From positions 50,635,395 through 50,699,394 of the forward strand of contig CM046307.1 of the NCBI GenBank assembly GCA_025267735.1: 64,000 nt of DNA, given 5' to 3'. Position 1 is the first letter of the stretch; every line of letters starts with the position of its first letter. The notes under the pieces were generated by a model. That model was given only the letters and a program-made list of their open reading frames with translations, was not told where the DNA came from and did no database searches. Made by a program: the position numbers and the translations under genes. Positions 26,401 through 39,594 of this stretch are shown one piece after another. Origin of the DNA: Mactra quadrangularis. Taxonomy: Eukaryota; Mollusca; Bivalvia; Venerida; Mactridae.

Positions 26401-29400
26401 AACCAAATTCTCTTGATTTTTTTTCTAAATTTTGTTTGTACAGTCAAATGCTTAGTTTGTCAAAAAGAGAAATCTCTAATGGAAATGTTCTTTCCAGAAT
26501 TCAAGACAGAATTGTTCTACAGAATTTAACAGTTACTGAGTCTTAGTGAAGGAAATTCAAATAATTGAAAGTATAAAAACAGCCATTTCAGTCTTATTTA
26601 ACACCATTTTCTCCTAGCTCCACACCAACTTTTCCCTTATAGGTCAATATGAAAATTAATGCTCGAATGTGTAAACAAAACTCTGAAAATGAAATACAAA
26701 GCATCAATTCAGATAATCTTAACAATTATTATAATATAACTATACATTACCTTGCATAGGGAACTGGCCATCAACAACATGATGCAATGAATTGGGTAAT
26801 GATGTTGTCAATTTAGGACTCTTTCTACTCTGAATACTTTCAAACATAGCTTGTTTTACTTTTGCTTCCACGTTATTAGCAAATCTCATCTGTTCCTCGG
26901 TCTTCCAATTATACAACGGCTGTGATTGACTAGCTGAACACACTTCCACTCTATCTAATTTTAACTTCGCCCTATCAAAGACAGAGTTTAATAAATCTTT
27001 TTCTGAGACAAGTTTATGATTTTTCTGAGTTTCCTCCAGTGCAAATCCTACAGTCATTATCTTAGAATTCGGCACAGGTGCTTGTTTTATAGAGTCTATA
27101 GTTGGTGTTTTGGCACATTCAAAAGAGCTGTGATTCCCAGACTTAAAGTCATTATCTCCATGTTCGGACGGAGTATCGTCAGACCGCTCAGAACAACTGC
27201 CTACACCAGAGTCATTATTGTATGACCGCTGGTCAGGACCTGGCTGACCACCAGCCTCTGGGCCATTATGAGTATCAATGTTTGAACATTCAGAATCACC
27301 ATTACTCTCCGGTGAGCCTGTTTTGCCAACAATGTCATGTTTCACCTGTAGTAAAGGTTTATTGAGCAATTGAGGGGGAATAGATCTATTTTCAATTTCC
27401 TGAGGTGAATTTTCAACCTTGCTAGACGTTTGCTTTTTCATCATATCAAATCCACTAAGATCTTCCGGCCTATTGTCTTGTCTACATGATGTATCCATCG
27501 ACACACTATGTTCACCTATAGTCGGTACTCTTTGTTCTAACTGACTAACCGTTGACATCACGTCATTTTTTAACCAAGTTTTTGACAATATATCATTTTT
27601 ATTTTTAACTTCCGTGATCTGTTTTTGTTTTAATACGTCACTCGAAGCATTCATCACATGACTAGATCCATAAGAAATAAAATTATGCTCAGATGATGAT
27701 AAACTAAGCTGCGGAGTGCTCTTTTCAGAATTCAAACGTTTTTGTATATCCTGATTTAGATTAACATGTTCAGCTCTACCCTGAATTCCAGAAGTGTTTC
27801 CAACCACAATTTTGCCATCCTGCCGATTATCCCCGCCTCCTCCTGCTAGCCCAATTCTTTGTGAAAGAGATCGTGGAGAGTGTTTGTCACATTCACTTTT
27901 TGATGGACTCGTATCGGATAAGTCAATTGGTTCTAAAAGTCCAGTAACTGGGTTAATGATTTTGCCAGCAGTATCACATTCATCACGTTTGCCAAGCCCA
28001 GGGCTAATTAATGGCACATTTTGTTCAGATGAACCTAATGAGTTTTTACTACATATCAAAGCCTGAGAAACGTTCTGAAAACTCGGATCTTTCACAGATT
28101 GATTCACATTATGACCCCCTACAGATGAATGTGTTGATAATGTCACTGACGTTACAGGCATCATGTCATTTGAAGGTCCTGGAACGGCAGTATTAGCCGC
28201 AGCCAGCTGATCCCCCTTCTTTTTCTTCTCTCTTGGTTTACGAGGTTTCCTAGCTTTCTTTGGTAGCTGCTGTAACATTTCATGATCTAAAGATGGTGGT
28301 AAACGACCTGCAGCCAATAGACTTGAAAGACTAGGATCATTCTGTAAAAGGTTTACTAAGAGAGGACTTGTGCCAGGTGAACCAAGATTCCGTAACTTCT
28401 GGAAATTATTCATATATGAGCTGCCTTCAGGATACGGAGGGGGTGGAGGGAGATTGTCCAGAGCGTGCGGAGGCCCACCAGGTGGCATACCTAGAGGTAA
28501 ACCCGGTGGCATGCCAGGTATTTGTGGAAATTTAAGCCCACTTAGTGCCACTGGGCTTCTGCTTTGACCTACTGAGTTCACCACTGTTGAACTTGACATT
28601 GACGGATTACTGAGATGACTAGGTTGACAATTTGTTGTATGAGTAAAGGCTTTATGTTGACCTATGCCATGGTCAGGTATTATATTGTTCACCTTAGCCT
28701 TCTGGGTTTCAGAGGGCTGTTCATCAGCTTTTGGACTAAATATTGAGTCTAACAAGGCAGGTCCTTGTCTTAAATAATCAGCTATATTTTTACTAGTCGC
28801 ATCAACATGACTGGGACCAGGTCCCTGAGGTCCTAATTCATCCAGTGAGGGAGAGTTCGTACTACACACTGAAACTGTGGGAGTAGAAGAATGTAAAGCA
28901 TCCGCAGTCCTAAACACAAGTTGAGTTCTTTCATTATTTCTACCGGCAATAGTTAGTGAAATGTTCTGATCCTCAATTTTAACAGCAAGGACACCAAGTT
29001 CTCGTAGAGTAGTGTTTCCCTGCTGAGCTAATTGTTTAAGTCTTGTCGCAGCTTCACGTGGTATTTTAAATGTAACACGTACACTATTCCAGGGCTCAAC
29101 TTTCTTCAGTATTAATTTTTTCTTGTCTGAAAAAGAAATATAAACACACCATTAAAGATCAAGAAAATAATTACTTTCAACATCAATTTAGATTTTTAGA
29201 TTTGTCCATCAGTCTGCCATGTTTGGTGGTAACTGCTTGTACCTCAAATGTCTCCTCGAATTTACATTAATTTCAAGTATGTTCCAGACACTCAAATCAA
29301 CAATTGTTTCTTTCTAAGTATTTCTGACACTGTCAGAAGTACAGTCATTGCCTTAATCTAATGCCCCAGTAGGGCTGCAGCAATTCACAGTATTATTTCA

Positions 29401-30060
29401 CTATAAAGTTGATGCAATTTGATTTTTCTCCGGATTCCATTTTTTCTGGTTGATTCATTGAATATTGTACTTCATTTCAATTGTACATTAAATCATTCAT
29501 TAGAACTTGAAACTAATCTCTAATGATAAAATATCACTAACTTCATTTTTACTCCTGAAGTTTAATGCCATGTAATAACACAAATTGAGGTAATTTTATG
29601 GTATCAAGTGCACCTTACCAAACTTTCGATGACCCTTGTCTTTAACCAGTACTCGCTTACCCTTCCACAAGGCCAGTAACTTTTCAATATCCCTTACTAA
29701 TGGAGAAAAATTGATATTATTGTACCCCTTTGGGAAACTGGATTCAAAATCCAGGGACGAGAACAACTTTTGAATTGCGCTCAACCAGGGTTATTTACTT
29801 CAATAAAATAACAATAAAGAAAACAATTTCATACTAATTAATTTATCATAAGCTTACCATGGTAACTAAAAGCCTAAGACATAGCAATAAAGAGAATTAA
29901 TGCAAACATGAAATAAAACAAGATGTAGCTAATACAAACCTGTGAGTAAAAGGTTGTTGAGACTTTTCTGGAAGTCTTCTAAACGATCCTTGAGGTGAGG
30001 ATCGTGATAATCTCCCTCACAGGTGAACACAGTTTCAATGTAGTCCTCTTGTGGACCCAT
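17492..30060 (-). CDS. NCOA6: NCOA6, nuclear receptor coactivator 6 (5 coding exons)
   Basis: Nuclear coactivator and subunit of the KMT2C/D (MLL3/4) H3K4 methyltransferase complexes in animals. Coding exons in transcript order: 29940-30060 (within exon 29940-30076), 26751-29126, 19794-22778, 18763-18894, 17492-17568. Phases agree, giving 5691 nt and 1896 aa. The diagnostic N-terminal domain reads KKVEPWNSVRVTFKIPREAA then RLKQLAQQGNTTLRELGVLA (about residues 49-90), very close to vertebrate NCOA6. A nuclear-receptor box LVNLL lies at 297-301 inside SPLLVNLLQ and is followed by a Lys/Arg-rich tract (about 330-344), as in vertebrates. Six SPR repeats lie at 844-875, long Ser/Thr-rich disordered regions follow, and the basic C-terminus is SGSKRRRTSQDHR. 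The chosen ATG aligns some 40-50 residues into the human protein, so an upstream coding exon is not excluded. Confidence 0.93.
18538..18722 (-). repeat. tRNA-derived SINE, family A copy
   Basis: The minus strand starts with a tRNA-like head: box A in CTAGCTCAGTTGGTAGC near 18700, then a degenerate box B. The family body follows (GTCAGTGACTGACAACTGTC, TTTCATGAC, read on the plus strand). The tail is missing. It lies in the last NCOA6 intron. Confidence 0.75.
19142..19401. repeat. Imperfect inverted repeat (fold-back/MITE-like)
   Basis: The segment 19142-19197 pairs with 19337-19401 as an imperfect inverted repeat, roughly 80 percent by eye. Both arms share ACTGTCAAA and AATAATTTCACGGTGA (reverse-complemented in the right arm). 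The loop is about 140 bases and non-coding. It lies in an NCOA6 intron. Confidence 0.7.
23290..23610. repeat. Dispersed repeat, copy 2
   Basis: Starts near GGGCTCAAATTTAAC and ends with CCACTCGCATTTAGCAAG and TTCGAGCCC, matching the copy at 15280-15385. It lies in the 4-kb NCOA6 intron. Confidence 0.55.
23680..23935 (-). repeat. SINE family B copy (degenerate)
   Basis: Has the family B order: AATGCAGTGTCAACACAATT, CTCACCTACCCTTCCACAAG, GGGTATACC, then a worn tRNA-like head with CTCAAACCAGCAACCCC. NCOA6 intron. Confidence 0.6.
24382..24564. mobile_element. Short fold-back MITE-like element
   Basis: The ends are inverted copies: CTGGAATTCAAATTTATGGG and GGTACAAACAAAGTTT on the left pair with AAAGTTTGTTTGTACC and CCCAAATAGTTGAATTCCGG on the right. 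The arms are some 50-58 bases with a central loop of about 70. It has no ORF. It interrupts a dispersed repeat resembling 18395-18540 (TTGACGTTAGTTTTTTTAAAG / TTGACATTAATTTTTTAAGG), so it inserted after that repeat. Confidence 0.7.
29558..29800 (-). repeat. SINE family B copy (degenerate)
   Basis: Contains TTTAATGCCATGTAATAACAC, GGTATCAAGTGCACC, GTCTTTAACCAGTACTCGC and TTACCCTTCCACAAGGCC in the same order as the copy at 30795-31072. It ends in a GGATTCAAAATCCAGG tRNA-like remnant. It lies between NCOA6 exons. Confidence 0.6.
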
Positions 30061-30794
30061 CTTCAACTGAAGTCGCCTGAAATATTTAATCAATAGTTAA
30101 ATTTAATGTATAACATAATAACAATAAATATAAACTCGAAAAATAGCATTGTTTGCACCTAACGTCCTGAGTAAGTCTACCAAACAGGATTTGAACTTTG
30201 ACACTATATTTACCAGGAATCCAAATGGAACCTTTGTTGCTTTTCAGAGATTCCTTCTTAACAATTAAAATTATATATAGACAAATATTTTAAAATTTAA
30301 TACACATTTGTTACCACAAATAGTGATTCATGGGAACTCAAATCTGTGTAAGAACTGGGCAATTTTAAGAGATAATATTGGAATCTCTAACTAAGTATCA
30401 TTAGGATTCCTCTCAAATTTTCGGAATCCTCAGAATCCTGTGACACTGTTAATGTTGAGCCAGAAGGGTTTTTCAACATTAAATGGCGAATTAAAATGAG
30501 TTTTCAACATTGACAGGTATAAGTTCATCACACATTTAAATATATCATTAATTTCAAATTGAAGGGCAGAATCAGATTATTCAAAAACCATCATGGTTAA
30601 GCTTAGAAGTTATATCATGAAAATACTTTTTGCTATTCAGAACACGAATGTGAAGGTAAGTCCGTCAGCAAGTAGTAAAACAAATGTTAAACTGCATTTG
30701 CTAATTCATCAAAGTAAATATTCACATCAGTCACATTTTCAAATCTATTAAATAATAGGAATGACAGTGACTATCTCATATTTATTTATTTTGC

Positions 30795-31072
30795 TAGATT
30801 TAACGCTGTGTCAACACAATTTAGGTCATTTTACGGCGTTAAGCACACCTAACCTAGCTTTCCTGGACCATTGTCTATAACCAGTACTCACCTACCCTTC
30901 CACAAAGGCTGGAAACATCTCCATATTATCTAATCAATGGAGGACAATTAACATTATTGTCAAATTTTCATGGAGGGTATAACCTCCCCGGGTGGGATTC
31001 CAACCCGCACTCTTCAGGCACGAGATTCCAAATCCCGGCGCGCTACCAACTGGGCTATCGACCCAGGTTCAG
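30795..31072 (-). repeat. tRNA-derived SINE, family B (best copy)
   Basis: Read on the minus strand: box A in GATAGCCCAGTTGGTAGCGC, box B in GGGTTGGAATCCCACCCGGG, then a unique body. It ends in the shared tail, which on the plus strand is TTTAACGCTGTGTCAACAC and TTAGGTCATTTTACGGC. It lies upstream of the NCOA6 start exon. Confidence 0.8.
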
Positions 31073-33015
31073 TGACAATATCAGAATCTGCATGAACTTA
31101 TTGACACACAGTGACATTGTATGAACTTCATGATGCAATCATAGTTCTAATGATAGATTTAAGGATGTTTTTTAAAACTTTCTGTATGATTCTGAATAAG
31201 AATGTACAAAGAAATCAATATTCCTAATACATAGCTTACACACACAGGTGCTAGACATAATTTTAACCCTTATATGATAGTGATTAATTTAACCCTTATA
31301 TGATGATTGGTACACTTTTGTGTCTGACAGCTGTGGGTTACACATACAACAATATAGTATATATAAATATATAAGTATGTAATTATGGAATTCTTGACCA
31401 GGCAAGGACTAGTCAAACTTTTTTTAAATTTGTGTAACATACAATGATAATTAAAATAAGCATCAGGTTTCTTTATAAATGGGCCAGTAAGAATAAGGTT
31501 TTTAGATTTAATGATATTCTCATTTAATAACTCCCATCAAACCGAGTACATTTTAATCTTGTAATCTGCTACATCTTATGTTTGAAGAAGATTCTGGCTC
31601 AGCAAATTAAAAAATAAACAAACCAATAATAACAAATGTAACGCTATTAATATAGTTCTAGTGCTTATACTCCCCAAAACTAACTCAAGCAGAGGAAAAA
31701 TTCTCCCTACACAGAGAAAATTCAACATAAATAACAAACTTGGGGAAAGGATACAGCTTGCAGATAACTGGATTCTCAGTAAAGTACTGTTCAGTTAGCA
31801 CTTGATTAAAACCGCAGCTAAGTAAACTTTATTCAAACTAGCAGAAACTTTCTGCTGGATGTTTTTTTTTATGTGATAGATGTTTTTCAGGGCTTGAATT
31901 AGACCCGAGACCTCAGGTTTTGACGCACGGAAATTCCAAAATACCCCTTTTTGACCCTCAATCAAAATTGCCCGTGCGTCAATTTGACCTGGGTATATTA
32001 TGCCTTCAAGAGTCATAGTTGAATCGTGATCTCTAATTAACAACAAGTGGAGCGTATGTTACGTCTGCCAAAAACGATGTGAAAGGGGATGGATCAAATG
32101 CTTGATCTATAACCATTAGATTAATTTTCCAAACTACAGGTAACTACTATTAACAGCTAAATGTTATCATCAATTTTCCTCAATACAACATACATCAAAA
32201 TCCAATTCTGTAACAGGGGTGACAAAGTAGAACAACTGAGAAGAAACCAATCCAGTAATCAGATGACATGAAGTTTCCAATAAATAGAAGCTTTACCAAT
32301 ATTATATGACATAAATTTCTGACAGTATTCATCAGCCCTGATAGCAAGATAATCATTTATACACTAAACATGAAGAAAACCAAATGCACTACTGATATTT
32401 TCCACATGTATGCAATCTAATTAGAAAACATCTTCATCGACATATCTTCATCAAACATGATTTTTGGAAGTGGTGATGCTCACTTATACAGCTCATCGAT
32501 TTGTCATACAGCTAGTTTGAGAGCATAAAAGTAGTGTTACATCAATACATTGTCATAATAATGAGAATATAGGACACAACAATAACAGGGAAGGAAAACC
32601 ATGAATCTATGTCAGTATGTGGGAAAGGTCTACTTAGCCAAGGGGAGGTAATCAGTTGTCCAAATACCATCAATGAAGTGACATAATAACAGAAACTTAT
32701 GTATCATCGCCATAAGACATTGATATCGAACTATTTATGGGAAAATGGGGTCGTATGTTTAGTGGGTTAAGTAGGGTGGGAACCGGGCTAATCAGGACCT
32801 CCATGTTTGTTTTCAGTAACATGGCCATTGCAGTACAACCCCTAACATACATCAGACAGACCAGGGTGTTTTCATTTTGTGGGTGTACAACAATTTTAAT
32901 CAGTGGGGTGGTTGAACAAAGGGTATCACGACTGTGACTGTCAGTTGTCAAAGCAACATTACGTTGCTGAATTCCAGTGGCCATTTTTGCAAAATTTCAA
33001 GGCAAGGTTCCATAC

Positions 33016-33260
33016 CTTCGCGCTGATGGATTTATGTGCAATGACAACAAAAGTTGCAAATTTCTTTTAACCTTACCAACAGAGGAAAGATAGATCTATG
33101 GTTTATACATGAGATACCGGAAGCAATATACCTGTGGAGGCGAAAAAACGTTCCTATAAATGACCTTGTTTCTTCAACGCCATGGAACAATAACAAGTGC
33201 CGCCATTTGCAATACTATCATCGCGCATGCGCCGTATTTTCCGAGGAATGCTGGGAATGA
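33016..33260 (-). promoter_or_regulatory. Candidate NCOA6 promoter and first (untranslated) exon
   Basis: A CpG-richer island in otherwise AT-rich DNA. It holds a palindromic GCGCATGCGC at 33223-33232 (NRF1-type site) and GCCGCCATTT at 33199-33208 (YY1-type site). On the minus strand a strong GTAAGG donor follows at 33076-33071 and a weaker GTATGG at 33015-33010. An exon ending here could splice to the acceptor at 30077, completing the NCOA6 5' UTR. The link is by position and strand only. Confidence 0.45.
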
Positions 33261-33299
33261 CATCCATTTATGGCGGGAAAAATAATCTGGATATTTCGA

Positions 33300-36200
33300 C
33301 TTAATTTGCTAATTATTTCAGATCATGACTGTGTCATTATCTAAAATTTACATCGACAGTTACAACCGAAGAACTGTACGTTTAAACACTAGTGTTTCGT
33401 TCGTAGTAAGTGTGCTCCTAAAGGTATTAATTTCAGTTGCTTTATACTAAGCCAAAGAATGTAAATTACCACAAAGAACACACATTCAAGATCTTTGAAT
33501 AACCACAAAGTTACACTATTAATTATTGTACGTGACTACCTGCCTTATAATTTTATTTTTGATATCTGAAAGTCTGCTGTCAAAAATCCATATGTTATAT
33601 GATAGAAGTTTTTATTTTAAATTGATGCGTCTTGGATTTGAATGCACTGGGTTCGTACATGCTTGAAAAAAGCTACAACTGAATTCTAGGTATGTTATGT
33701 ACTGGAAACCAAAATTCAGCTGGAAAAGTATTTAAAGTTACTAAAAAGTTACCAATCTTTTCTATTTCATGTTAGACTAAATGAAAATTTGCAATTTATT
33801 AAAAAAACATCATAAAGCCTACAAGTGCACATTAATTTAGACCTAGGCGTACACCTTGAGTGGTTTTGACTCTTTAATAAGTTACACGAATAAAGACAAG
33901 AAGAAAATAGAAAAAAATAGATCTTTTGCTCCAACCAAGGGTACTCAATTTGTAAGCTCGCTGAACAAAATTTAAAACAAAAAAGGTTATTCTGGTACAT
34001 AGAACGAAAACTGTTATGTTACCAAAAATGAAGTGAGTGTCATTTAATTTCATTTTTTTCCCTGGAAAACTACATGTAATCGCTTAAAATTTATTGATCA
34101 ACATATTATTAAAATGATGGAAAATTTCTGTACTGTGCCCTACATATATTGACTGAAGATTCTTGTATTCGTGTGAGTTTGCTTCTGACAGTATACAAAT
34201 CCAATATGTATATATGTTGGAATTGAATGTTAATTTTTACTAAGTAATAATATAAATTTACGACGTTGATCTACTTGCATTTCATGTGAACGTTAGTATT
34301 TACTTAATCAAAAGTAGGCAAAGAAAGTGTGTTTTTAGAAAAATACGGGAGACCGAAAATGGGTCAGCTTTTCCTATTTTTAGCTGTAAAATTGAAAATT
34401 CTGAATAGTAGCATCCCCCATTTTACAGCAAACTTGTGCACCAAATTTCAAGATTTTTGAAAAAAATACTTCTTATTGATTGAGATTTTTTGAAAAAGTG
34501 AGTAATGAAGACAATTTAATGATTCTAAAGTACCCTGAAATTGGGACATTTTGTAAGCTTATCACTGATATAGTTTAGGTTAATATTGATATAACAGATT
34601 ATCGTAGGGAAAAAGAACATATAAAATCATTATCTAATCATTTGATATTAATTTCTATGGAGGTAAAATATGAAAGAGCTCGATCAGAATGAGACCGTTG
34701 TGGCAAGCTTACCCCGAGACGTCAACCAAATCATTCCTTGATGAGTCTCAGAAGTGGTAAAAACGATATTTTTTAATTTGTTGGCATCCTTAGATAATGT
34801 ATTGGGGTGATTTCTAGTTGAATTTGTTTGTTCAAACTGTAAGAAAACATTTTGATGTTATTTGTTGTTATATTTGTGTCTCGAACATGTAGAAACTATC
34901 TTCATTATAAATTGATGGAGAGCACCATAAACCCACATAATACCAATGTCCAGGACAGTCGTTCCATGTATATTACCTGTTCATATTCATTATATTGTAA
35001 CAGTAAGAATTTAGGCTCCATGGAATTTCCGTTCTGACCCTCAAAGCTGAACCTTGCTGGACATTCCAACTTCCACTAGACAACAAGTATGTATACTATA
35101 TAACATTTCAAAGATAATCATCGCATCCCTCCGTAGACCATATGATTTAATGCTTATTCTGGTGTTCGACAATTATGGACACTACTAAACTCCAAACACC
35201 GTAACGTTTGTAGTTCATTGTTTAGAACAGAGCATCATCGGTAATCCACGGCTCTCGTACGTATGACGAATAATGCCTAGGGTTACCGAGGATGAGAACA
35301 GAGAGGAACCATTGCTCCCAAACAGCATAATCAATCTTCTATACATAGTTGCAACGTATATTCCTAGCTATTCATATGTACACCTTGGTACAGATAGACA
35401 CTAGACCAAACAAATAAAGACACTGGTCTTTGAATTAAGTGTACCGGTATATCAACATTGATTCGTGAACTAATTTTTAGACGTTCATATCGTTAATATA
35501 AATGAATAAAACTTGCCTTTGTCATGTAACCTGTTGCGGTAAAATCTCGTTTCATCTAATGAAGAATGCTTCAGACTTTGTTGATGATGGTAAGATCGAC
35601 TCTTGAAGATCCTTCTAAAACTATGAATATCTCCACCCGTATGGTGGTTTGTTTTAATTCTGGTACAAGGCCTTTTTGCTAGATGTATACATACGCATCA
35701 GCTCCAAACAATAATTTATCGCTTGCAGAAGATGGCACCCAAGATATACTGATCAATTTTAGTATCAACTCAATGTGACATTGAATATATATTTGTTTAT
35801 ATTGGGATGTATCCTTCCTTAGTGTACGTAGAAAAACATGGAAACTTTTATTTTAGTGAATATTTTTTCTGAGAAACTGGCAAGTGATTTGAATATTCCT
35901 ATAGCTTCAAGTTAAACTCGTGTATTTTCTGCTGTGCCATGGTGCAATGTTTTTTGGTAAGATATTTATTGTATATACAGTACGACTGAGGGTTGAATAT
36001 TATATTGAAATAATGACAAACAAATGTAATAAAAGGTAGAACATGATATTTTATTTAAAACAGTAACAAGAAATCATCTATTGTGTACCAATGTGGTTTT
36101 ATATACAATATTGGTTTCATATAAAGGTGTTTTCACTATATTACTCCTTACTCGAACTTGCTATCATGAATGAAATTGGTTGGTACCAGTGGATTTGATA

Positions 36201-36640
36201 TTCATATTTGCAGACAAGGGTGATAGAGCACTTGTGTCCCAGTTGGGGAAAATTGATGAGGATTTTATAGGATATCTAAAGTCGTTCAGGAACTTGCTTG
36301 AATAATTCAATCAAATGTATGATGTGTACATCACAACAGCAATTAAACTGAAAAACTTCTTTGAAGGCTATTTTGTTCACAATTGTCGTTATCGAGGGTA
36401 CCCAAAAAATGGGAGCACCATTGCAATATATATTGTTTCTTGTGTATTAAGCTAAGCAGAAATTAATGCGCATGCATCATCTTGACTAGATTCACATTAC
36501 ATATATGTATGTATTTCTAAATGATCTCTCACACAAATGTTTAAATAATTAGTGTAAGATGGTCTGTATACATGTATATAAGAGAAACAATGTAACAGAA
36601 ATTGGAAGCGTGTCATTCTCTGAAATGTTTCACTTACTAA
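33300..36640. other. Intergenic stretch
   Basis: No ORF resembling a protein and no recognisable repeat. One short imperfect inverted pair around 35230-35305 (CATCGGTAATCC opposite GGGTTACCGAGGATG) is the only structure noticed. Confidence 0.5.
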
Positions 36641-36935
36641 AACACAAAAAAACTTTATTTCAAGTTTTCAAAACATTTTAGCATTTATTCAAACCTGACA
36701 ATTCCAGATTCTGATAAAACATACAGTATGGCACATACTACAACTACATAATCGGTTTAGAGAAAAGCAAACTAGTTAAAACAGAATTCGCATTGCAATA
36801 ATAACTAGTACACCAGTTAACCGATACACTCCAACTATGGACCATCGTGAAGCTAACTTTCCAGTTATTACCAATCCAACAGCGTGACCAGTTTACCATG
36901 CAGATGCTCCTTATCATCCAAGATGACTAATCTCA

Positions 36936-39174
36936 TCACTTCACTTCATTATCACTTTCTTCTGTACACGAACTTTTATAATTCATTTTAATCTTATCTA
37001 TAACTTTTTGTCTATCTTTAGGCAATGTTGCAAAGTATTCTTTTTGCATCTCTGAATATTTTTTGTCCACTGAAATAATATCCCTGAATGACCAGTCCTG
37101 CCAATTACCATTAAATCGTTCTAACAGCTCCTGGACTTTTGCACTGCCTGATACCACGTTCAATGGCTCTTTCTTTTCCAAATCTGGACAAAGAACATTT
37201 TTAAATATCAAGACACCTCTTAAAGCAAACCAGCCTCCATACTTAGGATGAATGGACACGCCAAATATTTTCTGGAAAATAAATAAAGCCAGCTTACATA
37301 AACATAACAATCGTATTAAAATGCAAAACAGATGAACATTAATGGAGAGTTTCAGTGGCAAGAGCTTAGATGGTTATACATTTTTTTGAAGACGTCTTAA
37401 CAGAAAAATTTTCATTTCGATTGCCTTAACATGCTTTCTGTTTTGCTTATGAATATCAATTAGATGGACGTATCCATTTTATTAAACTAGTTTCATTTTA
37501 TCTTAATTCATAGTCTTAATAGCGAAATTAACCTTTTTAGATTTAAAATCGTAAAAATACATGATTTTGCTATAGCATATGTGGTCTTTATAGCGATACT
37601 TTATTGTGTATGCAAGTTACGAAATCATGAAAACATTTAAAACTTGAAAAAATGACTTTAACAACAGACTGGATTGCATAATCTTCAAGCATAACACGCA
37701 GACTGCATAAAAAAATTAAACAAGTAATCCATGCATAGTTTACCTTATTTTCTGGCCATGGATCAGGTTGAACATCTTTTCTTTGATAATAATATGCTGC
37801 CCCAGCAACATGCCCAGCTGTTTGAACTAATACCTTAGGTCTACGACTAGGCAATAATTCAAAGTCATGAATTGCTTCTATATCACAATCCTTAAATTCC
37901 TACAAAATATAATAAAAAATAGCCAAGATAATACCAAGTTGGTGAAATTTGATTAAGATGTCCAATTACAAATACTGGAGCAACCACCAGAGCGATTTGT
38001 AGTCATGCAGTAATACAATATATATGTATATGTATATATGCATTTGCTTATCGATTAAAAATGCAAGTACATGTACAAAAACGCTCGAACACAACGTAAG
38101 TAAATATCATCAATAGTTTAAGTTGCAACAAAATCAATTACAAATTATAAAAATGTTAACCTGGCCGTAGTACAATATTCACCTAACTTTAAATTGGTTC
38201 AGTTTCTAAAACTTTATCAGCTATTGACTGCAAACTACATGTAAGTTTATTAAATTCCAAAATTTGCTAGACCTACATATATTTAGTAACAAGCAATTAT
38301 CCATACAAGTGAATTAGTTATTGCATAAATGTCACTCTGAACTCGATCGATTTTATCAAATGAAATTTTCAGGTCACGGAAATTGCCAAGTAGAATTACG
38401 ATTGGCATACATGCATGTCATTGAGATATCTTGGCCATTTGCATGAATATGCTTTCATTGTAGAAAAAAAACAATTTGTTCAAAATAACAATTATGAGTA
38501 GTATTTAAATATCATAAGAATTTGCTTTCAGCACAAGACTGACAAATTGTTGCATAGATCTACCTTTTTTATATAACTGAAACGTTCCTTCACAAACTCG
38601 TCCAGAACGTCGTTAGCACAAACACAATCTTCCTTTATCACAAAAGGAACAAGGCCATTTTCAAACATGTCTGGAGTGCTGATTACAAGAATAGCATATG
38701 TATTATAGTCATATGGGAACACAAATGATTTTTGAACACAATCATTATACCATCCTATCTGAAATAGAAATATAAAATTGTCCAAGGCATGTAAAAGTTG
38801 CTGAAGGATATTGAATACTAACTAATTCACTTTGCTCACATTAAAAAAAATACTTAATTAACTGTGTACAATCAAATATTTTCCTTCGAAACGTGTTTCA
38901 AACGAACAAAGAATATTTGTAATTTAATAGTAGTTCGCCTTCGTCAAGGGCAGTAATCCATCACCAAAATTGGTATCTAAGAACGAAATGCGTATTGTTA
39001 CTAAAAATAGAATTGAGACAGACGGTGTTGACATAAAAATCTCAAGCAGGAAATAACATGCTTTGGTCAGTTTAAATAATAGTACACAATCTAGCCTACC
39101 TTGAATCCGTATGTTTCAAACCCAGATGGTGTGAGAATAGCATCAACTTTCTTAGCAATATCTTTATAAGCCAT
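36936..39174 (-). CDS. MMACHC: MMACHC, cobalamin trafficking/processing protein (complete, 4 exons)
   Basis: Cytosolic flavin- and glutathione-dependent protein that removes the upper ligand of cyano- and alkylcobalamins before delivery to methionine synthase and methylmalonyl-CoA mutase. Exons in transcript order: 39100-39174, 38564-38758, 37744-37899, 36936-37271; all phase 0, 759 coding bases and a stop, 253 aa minus terminal uncertainty of none. Diagnostic motifs are SRRPKVLVQTAGHVAGAAYY (residues 108-127, with the His of the B12 site at about 120), YQRKDVQPDPWPENK, FGVSIHPKYGGWFALRG (145-161) and NWQDWSFRDIISVDKKYSEM. It lacks the proline-rich C-terminal extension of the mammalian protein and ends in an acidic tail. 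Start: ATG at 39172-39174 opens the first conserved helix. AATAAA signals on the minus strand lie at 36684-36689 and 36654-36659. Confidence 0.96.
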
Positions 39175-39594
39175 ATTGAAGCTTCCTAATAGTTGAAACT
39201 TTCCATTACAACATATAACCTTACAGTGTCCGTTATAATCCCCGCTCAATGGTTGGAAAAGAAGAAATCCATTTTAATAAAACCTATACCATACTTGCGA
39301 AAAATGAAGAATGGCTATTATCGTGAGTTTCTCACCATTTTTGCAATCAACATTAAGGCTCATTGGTTATTCAAGATTAACACAATTTTCTGACCCGACG
39401 TTTCCCATAGTAAAATCTGTATTTCAATTGATAGAAATTTTGATAATAACGGATAAGAAAATGGAATTTATTCTATTTTGTAAAGACTTTATTCACTTTA
39501 AACAGAGCCTATATACATTGTATATAAACACAGGTTTAGAAAAATACTATAAAAAAACGGACAATACAAAAAACAAGCCTTGTAAATGTAAACA

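Larger units (their letters stand above)
22779..26750 (-). other. Large NCOA6 intron
   Basis: A 4-kb intron between the two giant NCOA6 exons. Apart from the repeats listed separately it holds a homopolymer C run at about 26348-26366. A relatively GC-rich patch at about 25566-25605 (ACCGGGACGAGCCGCCCGAC) looks like a fragment of a dispersed repeat. No further exon is recognisable. Confidence 0.5.

Noticed and set aside
32697..32984. 95-codon minus-strand ORF near the NCOA6 promoter
   Set aside because: No recognisable protein, no clear splice link, and the sequence continues unremarkably on both sides; at most part of an untranslated leader.
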